Notes under the pieces: generated by a model | Database searches by the model: none | What the model was told of the DNA's origin: nothing | What the model saw: only the letters and a program-made list of their open reading frames with translations | NCBI GenBank assembly: GCA_040506275.1 | Contig: JBEVXD010000004.1 | Span: forward strand, 248,001 to 312,000 | DNA from: Thiodiazotropha sp040506275 | GTDB taxonomy: Bacteria > Pseudomonadota > Gammaproteobacteria > Chromatiales > Chromatiaceae | Direction of reading: 5' to 3' | Length of the DNA stretch: 64,000 bases | Translations under genes and position numbers: made by a program | Shown here: piece by piece, positions 15,638 through 24,566 of the stretch | Layout of the letters: each line of letters opens with the position of its first letter | Position numbering within the stretch: position 1 is the stretch's first letter

Positions 15638-17467
15638 CTAAGTTTCTACTGAAAAGATCAATGGCACCATAACCAAGGTAACAATCAATGCCAGTGCCTG
15701 GAGCGGCACACCAATCTTCAGAAAATCGCTAAAGCGATAGTTACCCGGACCAAGTATCAATGTATTTACCGGTGAGGCCACGGGTGTCGCGAATGCTGTG
15801 GAAGCTGCGATCGCGACAGTCATCAAAAAAGGCGTTGGAGAGAGTCCCATATCAAGTGCAAGGTTAAGCGCAATGGGCGCAATCAATACTGTAGTTGCCG
15901 TATTCGATATAAACTGACTAAACAGTGAGGTAAGCAGAAACAGGCCGCCAAGTACCGCCCTGGGTCCCATATCATGAAAAAATTCTGCCAAGCTAGTGAC
16001 CATCATGCCCGAACCACCAGTCACTTCCAAAGCGCGCGCCAGGGGTAACATGCCTGCAATCAGCACCAGACTCTGCCAGTTCATTGACCGGTAGGCCTCA
16101 TCCATACTGACACACCGAGTTGCTATCATGGCAAAGGCACCTAACATCACTGCCACCAGATTAGAGGTAAGCTGAAGGGTCATTACAATCAACATACCAA
16201 AGGTGACCAATACTGCCCAGGGCGCCTGGTTTCCATGCCATGTACGCTCGACTATCTCCTGAGGCAGCTCCAACAACACAAGGTCACGTCTGGGGCCGTT
16301 CATCTGTTCCAACGCTTCCCATGGGCCAGCCAGTAACATCATGTCGCCCGCCTCCATCCTGGTTTGATCAAAATCGAGCGCCATTGGTTGATCAGCCCGT
16401 CGAATCGAGAGTACGGTCAGACCCTGACGGTTGCGGAAGTTACCCTCTCGTACGGTCTTGCCAACCAGCGGTGACCCTGGCACCACCAAAGCTTCTGCCA
16501 TACCGAACTGGCCCTGTAGACGTCTGCGCATCCCAGAGGGAAAACCCAGGTCACTTAATCCCAGATAATCTGCATGGCGATCTATTAATGGCTGAGGTGC
16601 CACTACATATAGTTCATCACCCTGACGCAGGCGTGTGCCGATCAAAACCGGCTTCAAAGCAGTCAATAGCGCGCCATGTCGCTCCACTGCCATTACGGTA
16701 ATAGCGAAATTTCTTCTTAATCCAACCTCACCCACAGTCATATCACAAAGGAGTGATCCGGCTCGAACCTGCAGTCGGTGCAGTCCCTCCGTTATACCGT
16801 ACTCCTCTGCCATATCATGCAGGCTGCGCCTTGCCAACTCACCTTCAGCCACCTTTCCGCCAGGCAATAATCGCCTTCCCAGAGTCAGCATGTAGACAAT
16901 ACCAACAAGCAGGATTGCACCACCGATAGGTGCAAAGTCAAAAAAGCCAAAACCTTCCATGCCGGCATCCACCAAGGCCCGACTAACTGCAAGATTTGGC
17001 GGTGTACCAATCAGTGTCAACATACCACCGATGAGCGAGGCAAAGGCTAGAGGCAGCAGCAATCTACGTGCAGCCAAGCCAGCAGAACGGGCCATGCTGA
17101 GAACCACTGGAATAAAAATCGCTACCACACCGGTTGAGCTCATAAAAGCGGAGAGTATCGCTACTGTCGGCATCAATAGAAGAATCAGATGCCACTCACT
17201 ACCCCGTCCTAAGGTAGCAATGCGCTGTCCAACCCACGCTGCCACACCGGTTCGATGTAGACCTTCACCAACTACAAACAGGCCAGCTATCATCATCACC
17301 AGCGGGTCACCGAAGCCAGCAATAGCTTCGGAAGGTGTAACCACACCGGAAACTGCCAGAGCAAGAATTACAAAAGCTGCTGTCAGGTCGAGTCTTACAC
17401 GACCGCTAAAGAATAAAATTATCGCGACAAGGATTAGCGCGAAGACAAAGTAGGGTTGCCAGATCAC
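15638..17467 (-). CDS. SLC13/DASS-family anion permease with two RCK-C (TrkA-C) domains
   Basis: The 609-residue transporter has two blocks of membrane helices (about 1-200 and 415-605) flanking a cytoplasmic insert with two TrkA-C/RCK-C repeats (about 215-300 and 305-390; LRQGDELYVVAPQ and LEAGDMMLLAG-like motifs). Conserved DASS motifs are MSSTGVVAIFIPVVL, LIGTPPNLAVSRAL and FISNTATTVLIAPIAL. Such proteins import sulfate, dicarboxylates or other anions with sodium or protons; the insert suggests ligand gating. The start is GTG. Nothing nearby fixes the substrate. Confidence 0.88.
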   Translation of the reverse strand: MIWQPYFVFALILVAIILFFSGRVRLDLTAAFVILALAVSGVVTPSEAIAGFGDPLVMMIAGLFVVGEGLHRTGVAAWVGQRIATLGRGSEWHLILLLMPTVAILSAFMSSTGVVAIFIPVVLSMARSAGLAARRLLLPLAFASLIGGMLTLIGTPPNLAVSRALVDAGMEGFGFFDFAPIGGAILLVGIVYMLTLGRRLLPGGKVAEGELARRSLHDMAEEYGITEGLHRLQVRAGSLLCDMTVGEVGLRRNFAITVMAVERHGALLTALKPVLIGTRLRQGDELYVVAPQPLIDRHADYLGLSDLGFPSGMRRRLQGQFGMAEALVVPGSPLVGKTVREGNFRNRQGLTVLSIRRADQPMALDFDQTRMEAGDMMLLAGPWEALEQMNGPRRDLVLLELPQEIVERTWHGNQAPWAVLVTFGMLIVMTLQLTSNLVAVMLGAFAMIATRCVSMDEAYRSMNWQSLVLIAGMLPLARALEVTGGSGMMVTSLAEFFHDMGPRAVLGGLFLLTSLFSQFISNTATTVLIAPIALNLALDMGLSPTPFLMTVAIAASTAFATPVASPVNTLILGPGNYRFSDFLKIGVPLQALALIVTLVMVPLIFSVET

Positions 17468-17577
17468 ATAGATTCCAGGAGTCAGCTATTGAATTGTTTC
17501 GATCCACTCATCAGAAGCAAGTGGAAGCGTGAAAAGGAGTCGAATAAAGCCTAACTCTAATGCAATCAACCATCCCC

Positions 17578-18702
17578 TTACAGTAATACCAGATTATCCC
17601 TATGTATTAACTCATCCTCATCCACATACCCCAGAACCTCTTCAATGCGACTGCTGGGTATACCCTTCAGACGCATAGTCTCCTGGGCATTATAATTGAC
17701 CAGACCCCGGGCAATTTCATTTCCTGCAAGATCAATGCAGACCACGACTTCGCCACGCCCAAAATCTCCCTTAACGTCACAGACCCCAACCGCCAGCAGA
17801 CTGCTCCCCTGCTCACGTAACACACGTACCGCACCATCATCCAAGGTTAGGCTTCCTCGCGGCTGAAGCTGGCCCGCTAACCAGCGTTTTCTCGCTGCCT
17901 GACGCTCCTGAACTGGCACCAATAATGTACCGACTTCCTCACCTCGGGAAATGGCATCAAGAACATGCTGAGTTCTACCCGATGCGATAATCGTCCCCGT
18001 ACCAGAGCGGGCAGCCAGTCTTGCAGCCCGTACCTTGGTCACCATACCCCCCAAACCAAGACCGCTTGCACTGCCTCCTGCTACAGCATCGAGCTGTGGA
18101 TTATCAACACGAGTCATTTTGATCATGGAGGCCTCAGGATTGAAACGTGGATCGGCATCGAATAGACCCTCCTGGTCTGTTAACAGCACCAGTAGGTCAG
18201 CCTCAATCAGATTTGCCACTAAGGCCGCAAGCGTATCGTTGTCACCGAAGCGAAGTTCATCGGTTGTCACCGTATCGTTTTCGTTGACGACAGGGATCAC
18301 ACCCAACTCAAGCAGGGTTCGGAGGGTACTACGTCCATTCAAATAGCGGGAACGATTTTCAAGATCATCCCGGGTCAGCAGAATCTGGGCTGTATGCAGG
18401 TCATATTTCTGGAAGCCAGCCTCCCAGGCATGTACCAATCCCATCTGACCTATCGCCGCTGCCGCCTGGAGTTCGTTAAGATTATGTGGGCGGGCTCGCC
18501 AACCCATACGGCTCATACCTTCCGCCACCGCCCCAGAAGAGACCAGCACCACTTCATTACCGGCATGCCGGAGTGCTGACATCTGTTCAACCCATGCAGA
18601 AAGCAAATCATGGGACAAACCCTTGCCGTCAGCAGTGAGTAGTGCACTACCGATTTTTATGACCCAGCGCCTCGAACTGGTGATCTTTTCCCGGGAAATC
18701 AT
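17578..18702 (-). CDS. proB: glutamate 5-kinase
   Basis: The 374-residue enzyme catalyses the first step of proline synthesis, ATP-dependent phosphorylation of glutamate, in the cytosol. The amino-acid kinase domain is about 10-260 (WVIKIGSALLT, LVSSGAVAEGM, VNENDTV, FGDNDTLAALVA, GTGTIIASG). A C-terminal PUA domain is about 280-370 (LTLDDGAVRVLREQGSSLLA, LVNYNAQE). It is in the widely conserved rplU-rpmA-obgE-proB order. A 276-bp gap separates it from obgE, so it may have its own promoter. Confidence 0.97.
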   Translation of the reverse strand: MISREKITSSRRWVIKIGSALLTADGKGLSHDLLSAWVEQMSALRHAGNEVVLVSSGAVAEGMSRMGWRARPHNLNELQAAAAIGQMGLVHAWEAGFQKYDLHTAQILLTRDDLENRSRYLNGRSTLRTLLELGVIPVVNENDTVTTDELRFGDNDTLAALVANLIEADLLVLLTDQEGLFDADPRFNPEASMIKMTRVDNPQLDAVAGGSASGLGLGGMVTKVRAARLAARSGTGTIIASGRTQHVLDAISRGEEVGTLLVPVQERQAARKRWLAGQLQPRGSLTLDDGAVRVLREQGSSLLAVGVCDVKGDFGRGEVVVCIDLAGNEIARGLVNYNAQETMRLKGIPSSRIEEVLGYVDEDELIHRDNLVLL

Positions 18703-18978
18703 TTGCTACCTGATCTAGTGGTTTAGCCTGAATCCGTGGGTTGCTGGCGGCGCATAGCGCAACCTATTAATTCCCCAGCGGTTAAAAAATGCCTGCTTAA
18801 CCTATGGGTGCAGCTAAGATTATTTGATTCCATTTAGAAACCAATATCTTACACTCTGCTCTCGCCATCAACCCTCGGATTCAGGTTTAAGTCAATCGAC
18901 TATCTTACGACATCATGGGGCAAGCCAGTGAACTGCCCTCATCGGGTTTTCTGTGTCTCAGCAATAGCCGCTTTTCTT

Positions 18979-20052
18979 TTATTGCCTTTGCAGTGGATCC
19001 CACTCATCATCATCAACCTCTTCAGGCTGCTCGTCGACCCGCCAAATATCCTCCAGGCGCAGCATGAGATCTGACATAAGCTGTTTGGTACCCTCACCAC
19101 TTACCGCTGAGATACCATAAACGGGTCCGGTCCATTCCAGGGATTCACACAGTTTATCACTGCGTTCCTGAAACTCTTCATCCAATAAAAGATCCTTTTT
19201 ATTCAATACGAGCCATCTCTCTTTACCAGAAAGCTCATCTGAAAAATGTGATAACTCATGCTCAATCTGACGTACTTCAGCTGCGCTATCTACAGACTCA
19301 TCCAATGGCGCAATATCGACAAGATGAAGTAACAGGCGGGTACGTGCCAAATGCTTGAGAAACTGCAATCCAAGCCCGGCACCTTCTGCCGCTCCTTCAA
19401 TCACTCCGGGAATATCCGCCACGACAAAACTGTGATCATGGCCAAGACTGACTACACCGAGGTTAGGATAGAGCGTGGTAAATGGATAGTCTGCCACCCG
19501 GGGACGAGCACTGGAAACCTTGCTGATAAGACTCGATTTACCCGCATTAGGCATACCCAACAAACCAACATCGGCCAGCAGAATCAACTCCAGGCGTAAT
19601 TCCCGCCGATCCCCTTCGGTGCCATGAGTAAACTGTCTCGGTGAACGGTTCGTGCTGCTTTTGAAGTGCACATTCCCGATACCCCGTTCGCCACCCTGAG
19701 CGACTAGCATGCTCTGCTGATGATCCAGGAGTTCGCCCAATAACTCTCCGGTTTCATCATCAAGGATTCGCGTTCCCACAGGCACACGTACATTCAAATC
19801 ACCGCCTTTGCGACCGGTACGCTCACGCCCCATCCCATTCTGGCCCCGTTCAGCCTTATGGGTTCTCTGAGTACGAAAATCCACAAGGGTATTGAGGCCG
19901 CTATCAGCAATCAAATAAACACTGCCGCCATTACCCCCATCACCACCATCAGGTCCGCCTTTGGGAATATACTTTTCACGTCGAAAACTGGCGCAACCGT
20001 TGCCCCCGTCTCCGGCAATAACTTTTATCTTAGCTTCGTCTACAAATTTCAT
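18979..20052 (-). CDS. obgE: GTPase ObgE/CgtA
   Basis: The 357-residue essential GTPase works in 50S assembly and stringent response. The N-terminal glycine-rich Obg fold starts MKFVDEAKIKVIAGDGGNGC. G motifs are GMPNAGKSSL (G1), DIPG (G3) and NKKD (G4). The C-terminus is acidic. The frame continues upstream to a TTG at 20073, but homologues begin at MKFVDEA, so I use ATG 20052. This ATG lies only 19 bases after a terminator-like hairpin that follows rpmA, so expression depends on read-through or on a promoter overlapping the hairpin. Confidence 0.97.
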   Translation of the reverse strand: MKFVDEAKIKVIAGDGGNGCASFRREKYIPKGGPDGGDGGNGGSVYLIADSGLNTLVDFRTQRTHKAERGQNGMGRERTGRKGGDLNVRVPVGTRILDDETGELLGELLDHQQSMLVAQGGERGIGNVHFKSSTNRSPRQFTHGTEGDRRELRLELILLADVGLLGMPNAGKSSLISKVSSARPRVADYPFTTLYPNLGVVSLGHDHSFVVADIPGVIEGAAEGAGLGLQFLKHLARTRLLLHLVDIAPLDESVDSAAEVRQIEHELSHFSDELSGKERWLVLNKKDLLLDEEFQERSDKLCESLEWTGPVYGISAVSGEGTKQLMSDLMLRLEDIWRVDEQPEEVDDDEWDPLQRQ

Positions 20053-20071
20053 AGCTGGTGCACTAAAACGC

Positions 20072-20100
20072 AAAAAGCCTCGTACTTAGACGAGGCTTTT
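20072..20100 (-). terminator. terminator/attenuator-like hairpin between rpmA and obgE
   Basis: AAAAGCCTCGT pairs perfectly with ACGAGGCTTTT (20073-20083 with 20090-20100) around a six-base loop, and continues on the minus strand into TTTTTGCGTTTT. It sits between rpmA and obgE, 19 bases before the obgE start. Confidence 0.8.
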
Positions 20101-20123
20101 GAGCGTCAACTCCGAGTAATAAA

Positions 20124-20381
20124 CTAGTCGGCGACAACGCTCACATACTTGCGATTGCGGGGGCCCTTAACTTCAAACTTCACGGTACCGTCCGCTTTGG
20201 CAAACAGGGTATGATCCTTGCCGATGCCAACATTTACGCCATTATGGAACTGAGTGCCACGCTGACGAACGATGATATTTCCAGCTTTTATAGCCTGATC
20301 ACCGTAGATCTTGACGCCAAGTCGTTTGGATTCCGAATCGCGGCCGTTACGTGTACTACCGCCTGCTTTCTTATGAGCCAT
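20124..20381 (-). CDS. rpmA: 50S ribosomal protein L27
   Basis: The 85-residue protein begins MAHKKAGGSTRNGRDSESKR, the L27 signature; its flexible N-terminus reaches the peptidyl-transferase centre. It lacks the N-terminal extension that is processed in Firmicutes. It lies 10 bp after rplU in the same operon and is followed by the hairpin at 20072-20100. Confidence 0.98.
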   Translation of the reverse strand: MAHKKAGGSTRNGRDSESKRLGVKIYGDQAIKAGNIIVRQRGTQFHNGVNVGIGKDHTLFAKADGTVKFEVKGPRNRKYVSVVAD

Positions 20382-20391
20382 CTCTCTCTCC

Positions 20392-20703
20392 TCAACCGCT
20401 AATGCCAGTGACTTGCAACTCAGTGAACCACTGACGATGTCCCTGACGTTTCATATGGTGCTTGCGGCGACGAAACTTAATGATCTTCACTTTCTTGCCA
20501 CGGCCGATAGATTTAACAGTAGCCGTTACCTTGCCGCCTTCAACATAGGGCGTACCGACTTTCACATCATCACCATTGGTGATCATAAGAACCTTATCCA
20601 GCTCCACCGAAGCGCCCTCATCAGCAGTCAGCATTTCGACTTTGATGGTATCGCCTTCAGAAACGCGGTACTGTTTTCCGCCGGTTTGAATTACCGCATA
20701 CAT
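20392..20703 (-). CDS. rplU: 50S ribosomal protein L21
   Basis: The 103-residue protein begins MYAVIQTGGKQYRVSEGD and ends with KIIKFRRRKHHMKRQGHRQ, the L21 signature, binding 23S rRNA. It is the first gene of the rplU-rpmA(-obgE) operon, with a sigma70 promoter about 65 bp upstream. Confidence 0.98.
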   Translation of the reverse strand: MYAVIQTGGKQYRVSEGDTIKVEMLTADEGASVELDKVLMITNGDDVKVGTPYVEGGKVTATVKSIGRGKKVKIIKFRRRKHHMKRQGHRQWFTELQVTGISG

Positions 20704-20768
20704 TGCATTAATCCCCGAAATATCCCGTTATTCCCCCGTCCAGACATCTGGCGAGGTAAAGAGCCGGA

Positions 20769-20797
20769 ATTCTACCCGTACGCCCGCAATGGGTCAA
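20769..20797 (-). promoter_or_regulatory. sigma70 promoter of rplU-rpmA
   Basis: On the minus strand, TTGACC (20797-20792), a 17-bp spacer and TAGAAT (20774-20769) are followed by a C/G-containing discriminator. It is correctly placed for the ribosomal protein operon. Confidence 0.6.
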
Positions 20798-20849
20798 CCC
20801 AAACCTGTAGCAATCTCTTTGATTTAGCGATTATGGTGTTTTCTGCGCA

Positions 20850-21767
20850 TTAGACCTGCACTGCGGCACGCTTTTCGGCTTCTATAAAGATCCGCTTTAC
20901 ATGAGAAAACTCTGCTTTGATCGCCAAATCCATCTCTGCAATCGACGTTTCGACCTCATCAGCGCTTAGATGATCCTTAAAGTCCACACTGAGATTGACC
21001 AACACAAAATCGGGTCCCATATGCATCGTCAATACTTCATTGACGTGATCGACACTCTCCCTGTCGGCGACTAACGCCCTAACCCCCTGAATCACAGGCT
21101 GATTTGCACTCTCGCCAATTAATAATCCCTTCGTTTCATAGGCGAGCCAGATCGCTGTACCCACAAGAATCAAGCCGATCACTACCGATGCTAAACCGTC
21201 GAAAAAAGGGATACCTGTCAGCTGGGCCAACAGGACGCCAAGAAATGCCACTATTAGCCCCAACATGGCTGCACTATCCTCGAATAAGACCACAAATATA
21301 GAAGGATCTTTCGCTCTCTGAACTGCTTCCATATATCCCCATTTACCTTTCACCTTACTGAATTCCCTAAAGGCGAAGACCCAGGCGGCACCTTCAAACA
21401 CCATTGCCAGGCCCAGAACCAGATAGTTAATTATTGGACTGCTGATAGGCTCCGGGTGCTGAATATGCTTAATCCCTTCATAGATCGAAATACCACCACC
21501 CAGTGCAAAAATCAGGATCGCAACAATAAAACTCCAGAAGTAGATCTCTTTTCCATAGCCGAATGGAAAGGCTTCATCCGCCGGCTTTTGAGCGCGCGCC
21601 ATTCCGTACAGCAGCAAGCCCTGGTTACCTGTGTCCACAAGAGAGTGGATACCCTCGGATAGCATCGCAGAGCTACCGGTAAAAAATGCAGCGACAAACT
21701 TGGTAATAGAGATCAGAGTATTACCTATCAGTGCCGCGATAATTACTTTTTTAGAACCAGATGCCAC
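20850..21767 (-). CDS. cation diffusion facilitator family transporter
   Basis: The 305-residue inner-membrane protein resembles the SLC30A9-like branch of the CDF family, which exports divalent metals in exchange for protons. Six membrane helices span about 8-215. The metal-site helices show SEGIHSLVDTGNQ (helix 2) and FEDSAAMLG (helix 5). The cytoplasmic C-terminal domain (about 225-300) is ferredoxin-like, as in other CDF proteins. The start is GTG with AGGAG six bases upstream. Metal specificity cannot be judged. Confidence 0.88.
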   Translation of the reverse strand: MASGSKKVIIAALIGNTLISITKFVAAFFTGSSAMLSEGIHSLVDTGNQGLLLYGMARAQKPADEAFPFGYGKEIYFWSFIVAILIFALGGGISIYEGIKHIQHPEPISSPIINYLVLGLAMVFEGAAWVFAFREFSKVKGKWGYMEAVQRAKDPSIFVVLFEDSAAMLGLIVAFLGVLLAQLTGIPFFDGLASVVIGLILVGTAIWLAYETKGLLIGESANQPVIQGVRALVADRESVDHVNEVLTMHMGPDFVLVNLSVDFKDHLSADEVETSIAEMDLAIKAEFSHVKRIFIEAEKRAAVQV

Positions 21768-22072
21768 GAAAGAACTCCTTTCAACAAGTAGCGTTCAAAC
21801 CTATCAATGCGGCGAGGAGTATATCCTTTATCAGGAAACCCAGGGAGTTTAGTTCACAAAAAAACAAACATGTTGCGGCGTCATGACAATCATCTGATTT
21901 ATTAATGCATTCAAGGAATCCCACATTCATTCTGGATCCAATCCGTAGTGAGAGGGGAGGCTTTGGATCAAACGATTAGTCCACACAATAGTCAGCTGCT
22001 GTAAAGCTTTTTAACACTGAACCTGGGTCATCCAGCCACCATGCCCCGATTCAAAAACTGATCAAAGAACCC
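21768..22072. other. 305-bp intergenic region
   Basis: Between two co-oriented minus-strand genes; no gene, RNA or repeat recognised. Confidence 0.45.
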
Positions 22073-24562
22073 TTAACTCTTCGTGATCGGTATCTTCTTT
22101 AAATCCCGATCATTAAATATCGAGGTTATCTCAGATGCAGGCAGAGGATGACTAAAATAGAACCCCTGCAATGCATCACAACCATATTGGCGTAAGTTAT
22201 CAGCCTGGGCTTCAGTTTCAACACCCTCAGCAATGACCTCAAGTTTCAAACGTTTGGCCATTTCAATGATCGTCATAGTAATCTCTTTTACACTCTCATT
22301 ATCCTGAAATTCGCGGGTAAAGGATTGATCTATCTTGATACGATCGAATGGAAAATGTTGCAGATTACTTAATGAAGAGTAGCCAGTACCAAAATCATCT
22401 ATTGCAAGCTTCACACCTTGCTCTTTCAGCAAGCGCATGGCAGCCCTTGCTTCATCCAGATTTTGCATGATCGTGCTCTCAGTGACCTCAAGTTCCAGAA
22501 ATCTGGGATCAAGCCCACTGTCCTCGAGAGATCGGCGCACTTCAGCCACCAGGTTCTTGTCACTGAACTGTACTGGAGAAAGATTGACAGCCAAACTTAG
22601 CGGCCCGAAACCCTGTTGATTCCATTGCTGTACCTGCTCACAGGCCGTGCGCAACACCCATAAACCGATTGAGCGAATTAACCCGGTATGTTCAGCTACC
22701 GGGATAAAAGCACTGGGGTAGACTAAACCTAACTCAGGATTATGCCAACGTATGAGAGCCTCAACCCCGAAAATACGTCCGTTGTCAGTAACCACTTGGG
22801 GTTGATAGTAGACTTCAAACTCACCTCGCTCTATCGCGTAAGTCAGTGCTTGTTCCAGCTGTGACCCCTCTTTAACCTCTTTAGCTATTTGTTCCGAAAA
22901 GAGACAAATGGAATCTGAATGTTGCATCCGAGCTCGAAACACTGCCATATTGGCATCACGTAACAAACTCTCTCCATCCATACTCTCACCTGGCCATATG
23001 CTCACGCCTATGCTTGGTGCGAGAAAAACTGAAGATTCCTCGAATGCCATGGGCTGCTGTAATACTGCCAGAAGGTTTTTAGCTACCATGTAGGCGGATT
23101 CCTGATCACTCAGTCCATTCACTAAAACCCCGAAGTCATCACCACCGAGGTGGGTAACAAGATCATCACTACGCACCACATCACGTAGTTGCTGTGCTAT
23201 CGATTGTAATAACTGATTACCAACTGTACGGTCAATAACGCCTCCGGCAGAGCCCAACCATTTGACATGCACAATCATTAATGCGGAGATTTTTGACTCA
23301 TCAGAGTCCGAACTACTTAAGCCTCTCAAACACTCATCCAATGCATATTGATTCGGTAATCCGGTTATCGCATGGTGCGTTGCCTGATCATGCATTTTGG
23401 TATTCAGTGATTGATTCACCTTTTTCTCATGCAGGTGGAGCCAGGCTCCCCATAGGGGGAAACCTATTAAAAGCGGGACAATCGAAGCGGCAGGAGCAAA
23501 CCAGACCTGGCTGACAGACAATGTAAGCCCCGATAAAGCCGGCACACCAACAATAGCAATTAGAAATAGAACAACAGACAGAGGAAACCTGGCAGAAGCC
23601 AACACCAACGCAACCACCCCAGTTATGATCAAGGTCAGGAGCAGATGAAAGCCACTATCCATCACTCTCAATAAGCTTCCATTCAACAGGCCACTCAACA
23701 CATGAGCATTTAACCTGACCCCCGGCATGCGCTGATGATTCTGGGATACAGGCGTTGAAATAACATCCCCTAAACCGGTAGCAGTTGAGCCAATCAATAC
23801 ATACCGACCTTCAACCTTAGCTGCAATATCATCATCATTCAGCAGTTGATGAACTGAGATGGTATTAACCGTATTCGCTCTTGGATCATATGGAATTAAG
23901 AACTCTCCTGAGCGCAGCCAACTGGACTTGCTTTTAAATGGCAACTGTTCATTAACCATTCCAGGTGGAGAAGTGAACCCACCAGCAACATTAAGCAGTG
24001 CCAGGGAAAACGTAGGCCAACGTGCATCATCCAGCCCAGCATAGAGGAAAAATCTACGGCAAAGTCCGTCACTGTCGATCTCAAAATCAACATGCCCCAA
24101 CCCAGCTGCCGATGATGCCAGTACGGGAAGTGGAAGAACCTCAGAAATAGAAACACCCGCCAATGGATTACTGGGCGCTACAGCAAGTACGGTAACCCCA
24201 TTTGCATCAATTGCTTCGGCAAAAAGTTGATCAGCCCTGGGATCATGTTGTTCAGCTTCAGAGAAAAGCACATCAAATCCAATTGCCCTAGCATTCATAC
24301 TAGTCAGGCGATTGAGTATTTCGGCATGAAAACGCCGAGACCAGGGCCAGCGGCCAAGCTCGTGCAAACTCTTGTCATCAATGGCAACAACTACCAACTC
24401 GTCACTGATACGATTATCAAGAAGATTGAGAAAATAGTCGTAAAACAGATAATCAAGGCGTTTGATTGCAGCACTATCAATGAGCAAATTGGCACAAACG
24501 ACTAGAGCTACCGCCAGGATTATCTGACTGAATTTACCCGTATTTAAAAAGTGCTTAAACAT
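22073..24562 (-). CDS. CHASE2-GGDEF-EAL cyclic-di-GMP signalling protein
   Basis: The 829-residue membrane protein begins with an N-terminal helix, then a periplasmic CHASE2 sensor (about 35-310; VVVAIDDKSLHELGRWPW and FDVLFSEAE are typical). Three membrane helices span about 310-375, followed by GGDEF (about 395-560) and EAL (about 575-820) domains. The cyclase motif is the variant GGDDF with an upstream RxxD inhibitory-site motif (RSDD), so cyclase activity is uncertain. The phosphodiesterase residues look intact: EALIRW, EVTEST, IDDFGTGYSSL and KIDQSF. Its start is four bases after the stop of the LysM-FecR gene, so the two are almost certainly co-translated, and FecR is a likely periplasmic partner. 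Confidence 0.92.
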   Translation of the reverse strand: MFKHFLNTGKFSQIILAVALVVCANLLIDSAAIKRLDYLFYDYFLNLLDNRISDELVVVAIDDKSLHELGRWPWSRRFHAEILNRLTSMNARAIGFDVLFSEAEQHDPRADQLFAEAIDANGVTVLAVAPSNPLAGVSISEVLPLPVLASSAAGLGHVDFEIDSDGLCRRFFLYAGLDDARWPTFSLALLNVAGGFTSPPGMVNEQLPFKSKSSWLRSGEFLIPYDPRANTVNTISVHQLLNDDDIAAKVEGRYVLIGSTATGLGDVISTPVSQNHQRMPGVRLNAHVLSGLLNGSLLRVMDSGFHLLLTLIITGVVALVLASARFPLSVVLFLIAIVGVPALSGLTLSVSQVWFAPAASIVPLLIGFPLWGAWLHLHEKKVNQSLNTKMHDQATHHAITGLPNQYALDECLRGLSSSDSDESKISALMIVHVKWLGSAGGVIDRTVGNQLLQSIAQQLRDVVRSDDLVTHLGGDDFGVLVNGLSDQESAYMVAKNLLAVLQQPMAFEESSVFLAPSIGVSIWPGESMDGESLLRDANMAVFRARMQHSDSICLFSEQIAKEVKEGSQLEQALTYAIERGEFEVYYQPQVVTDNGRIFGVEALIRWHNPELGLVYPSAFIPVAEHTGLIRSIGLWVLRTACEQVQQWNQQGFGPLSLAVNLSPVQFSDKNLVAEVRRSLEDSGLDPRFLELEVTESTIMQNLDEARAAMRLLKEQGVKLAIDDFGTGYSSLSNLQHFPFDRIKIDQSFTREFQDNESVKEITMTIIEMAKRLKLEVIAEGVETEAQADNLRQYGCDALQGFYFSHPLPASEITSIFNDRDLKKIPITKS

Positions 24563-24566
24563 TCCT

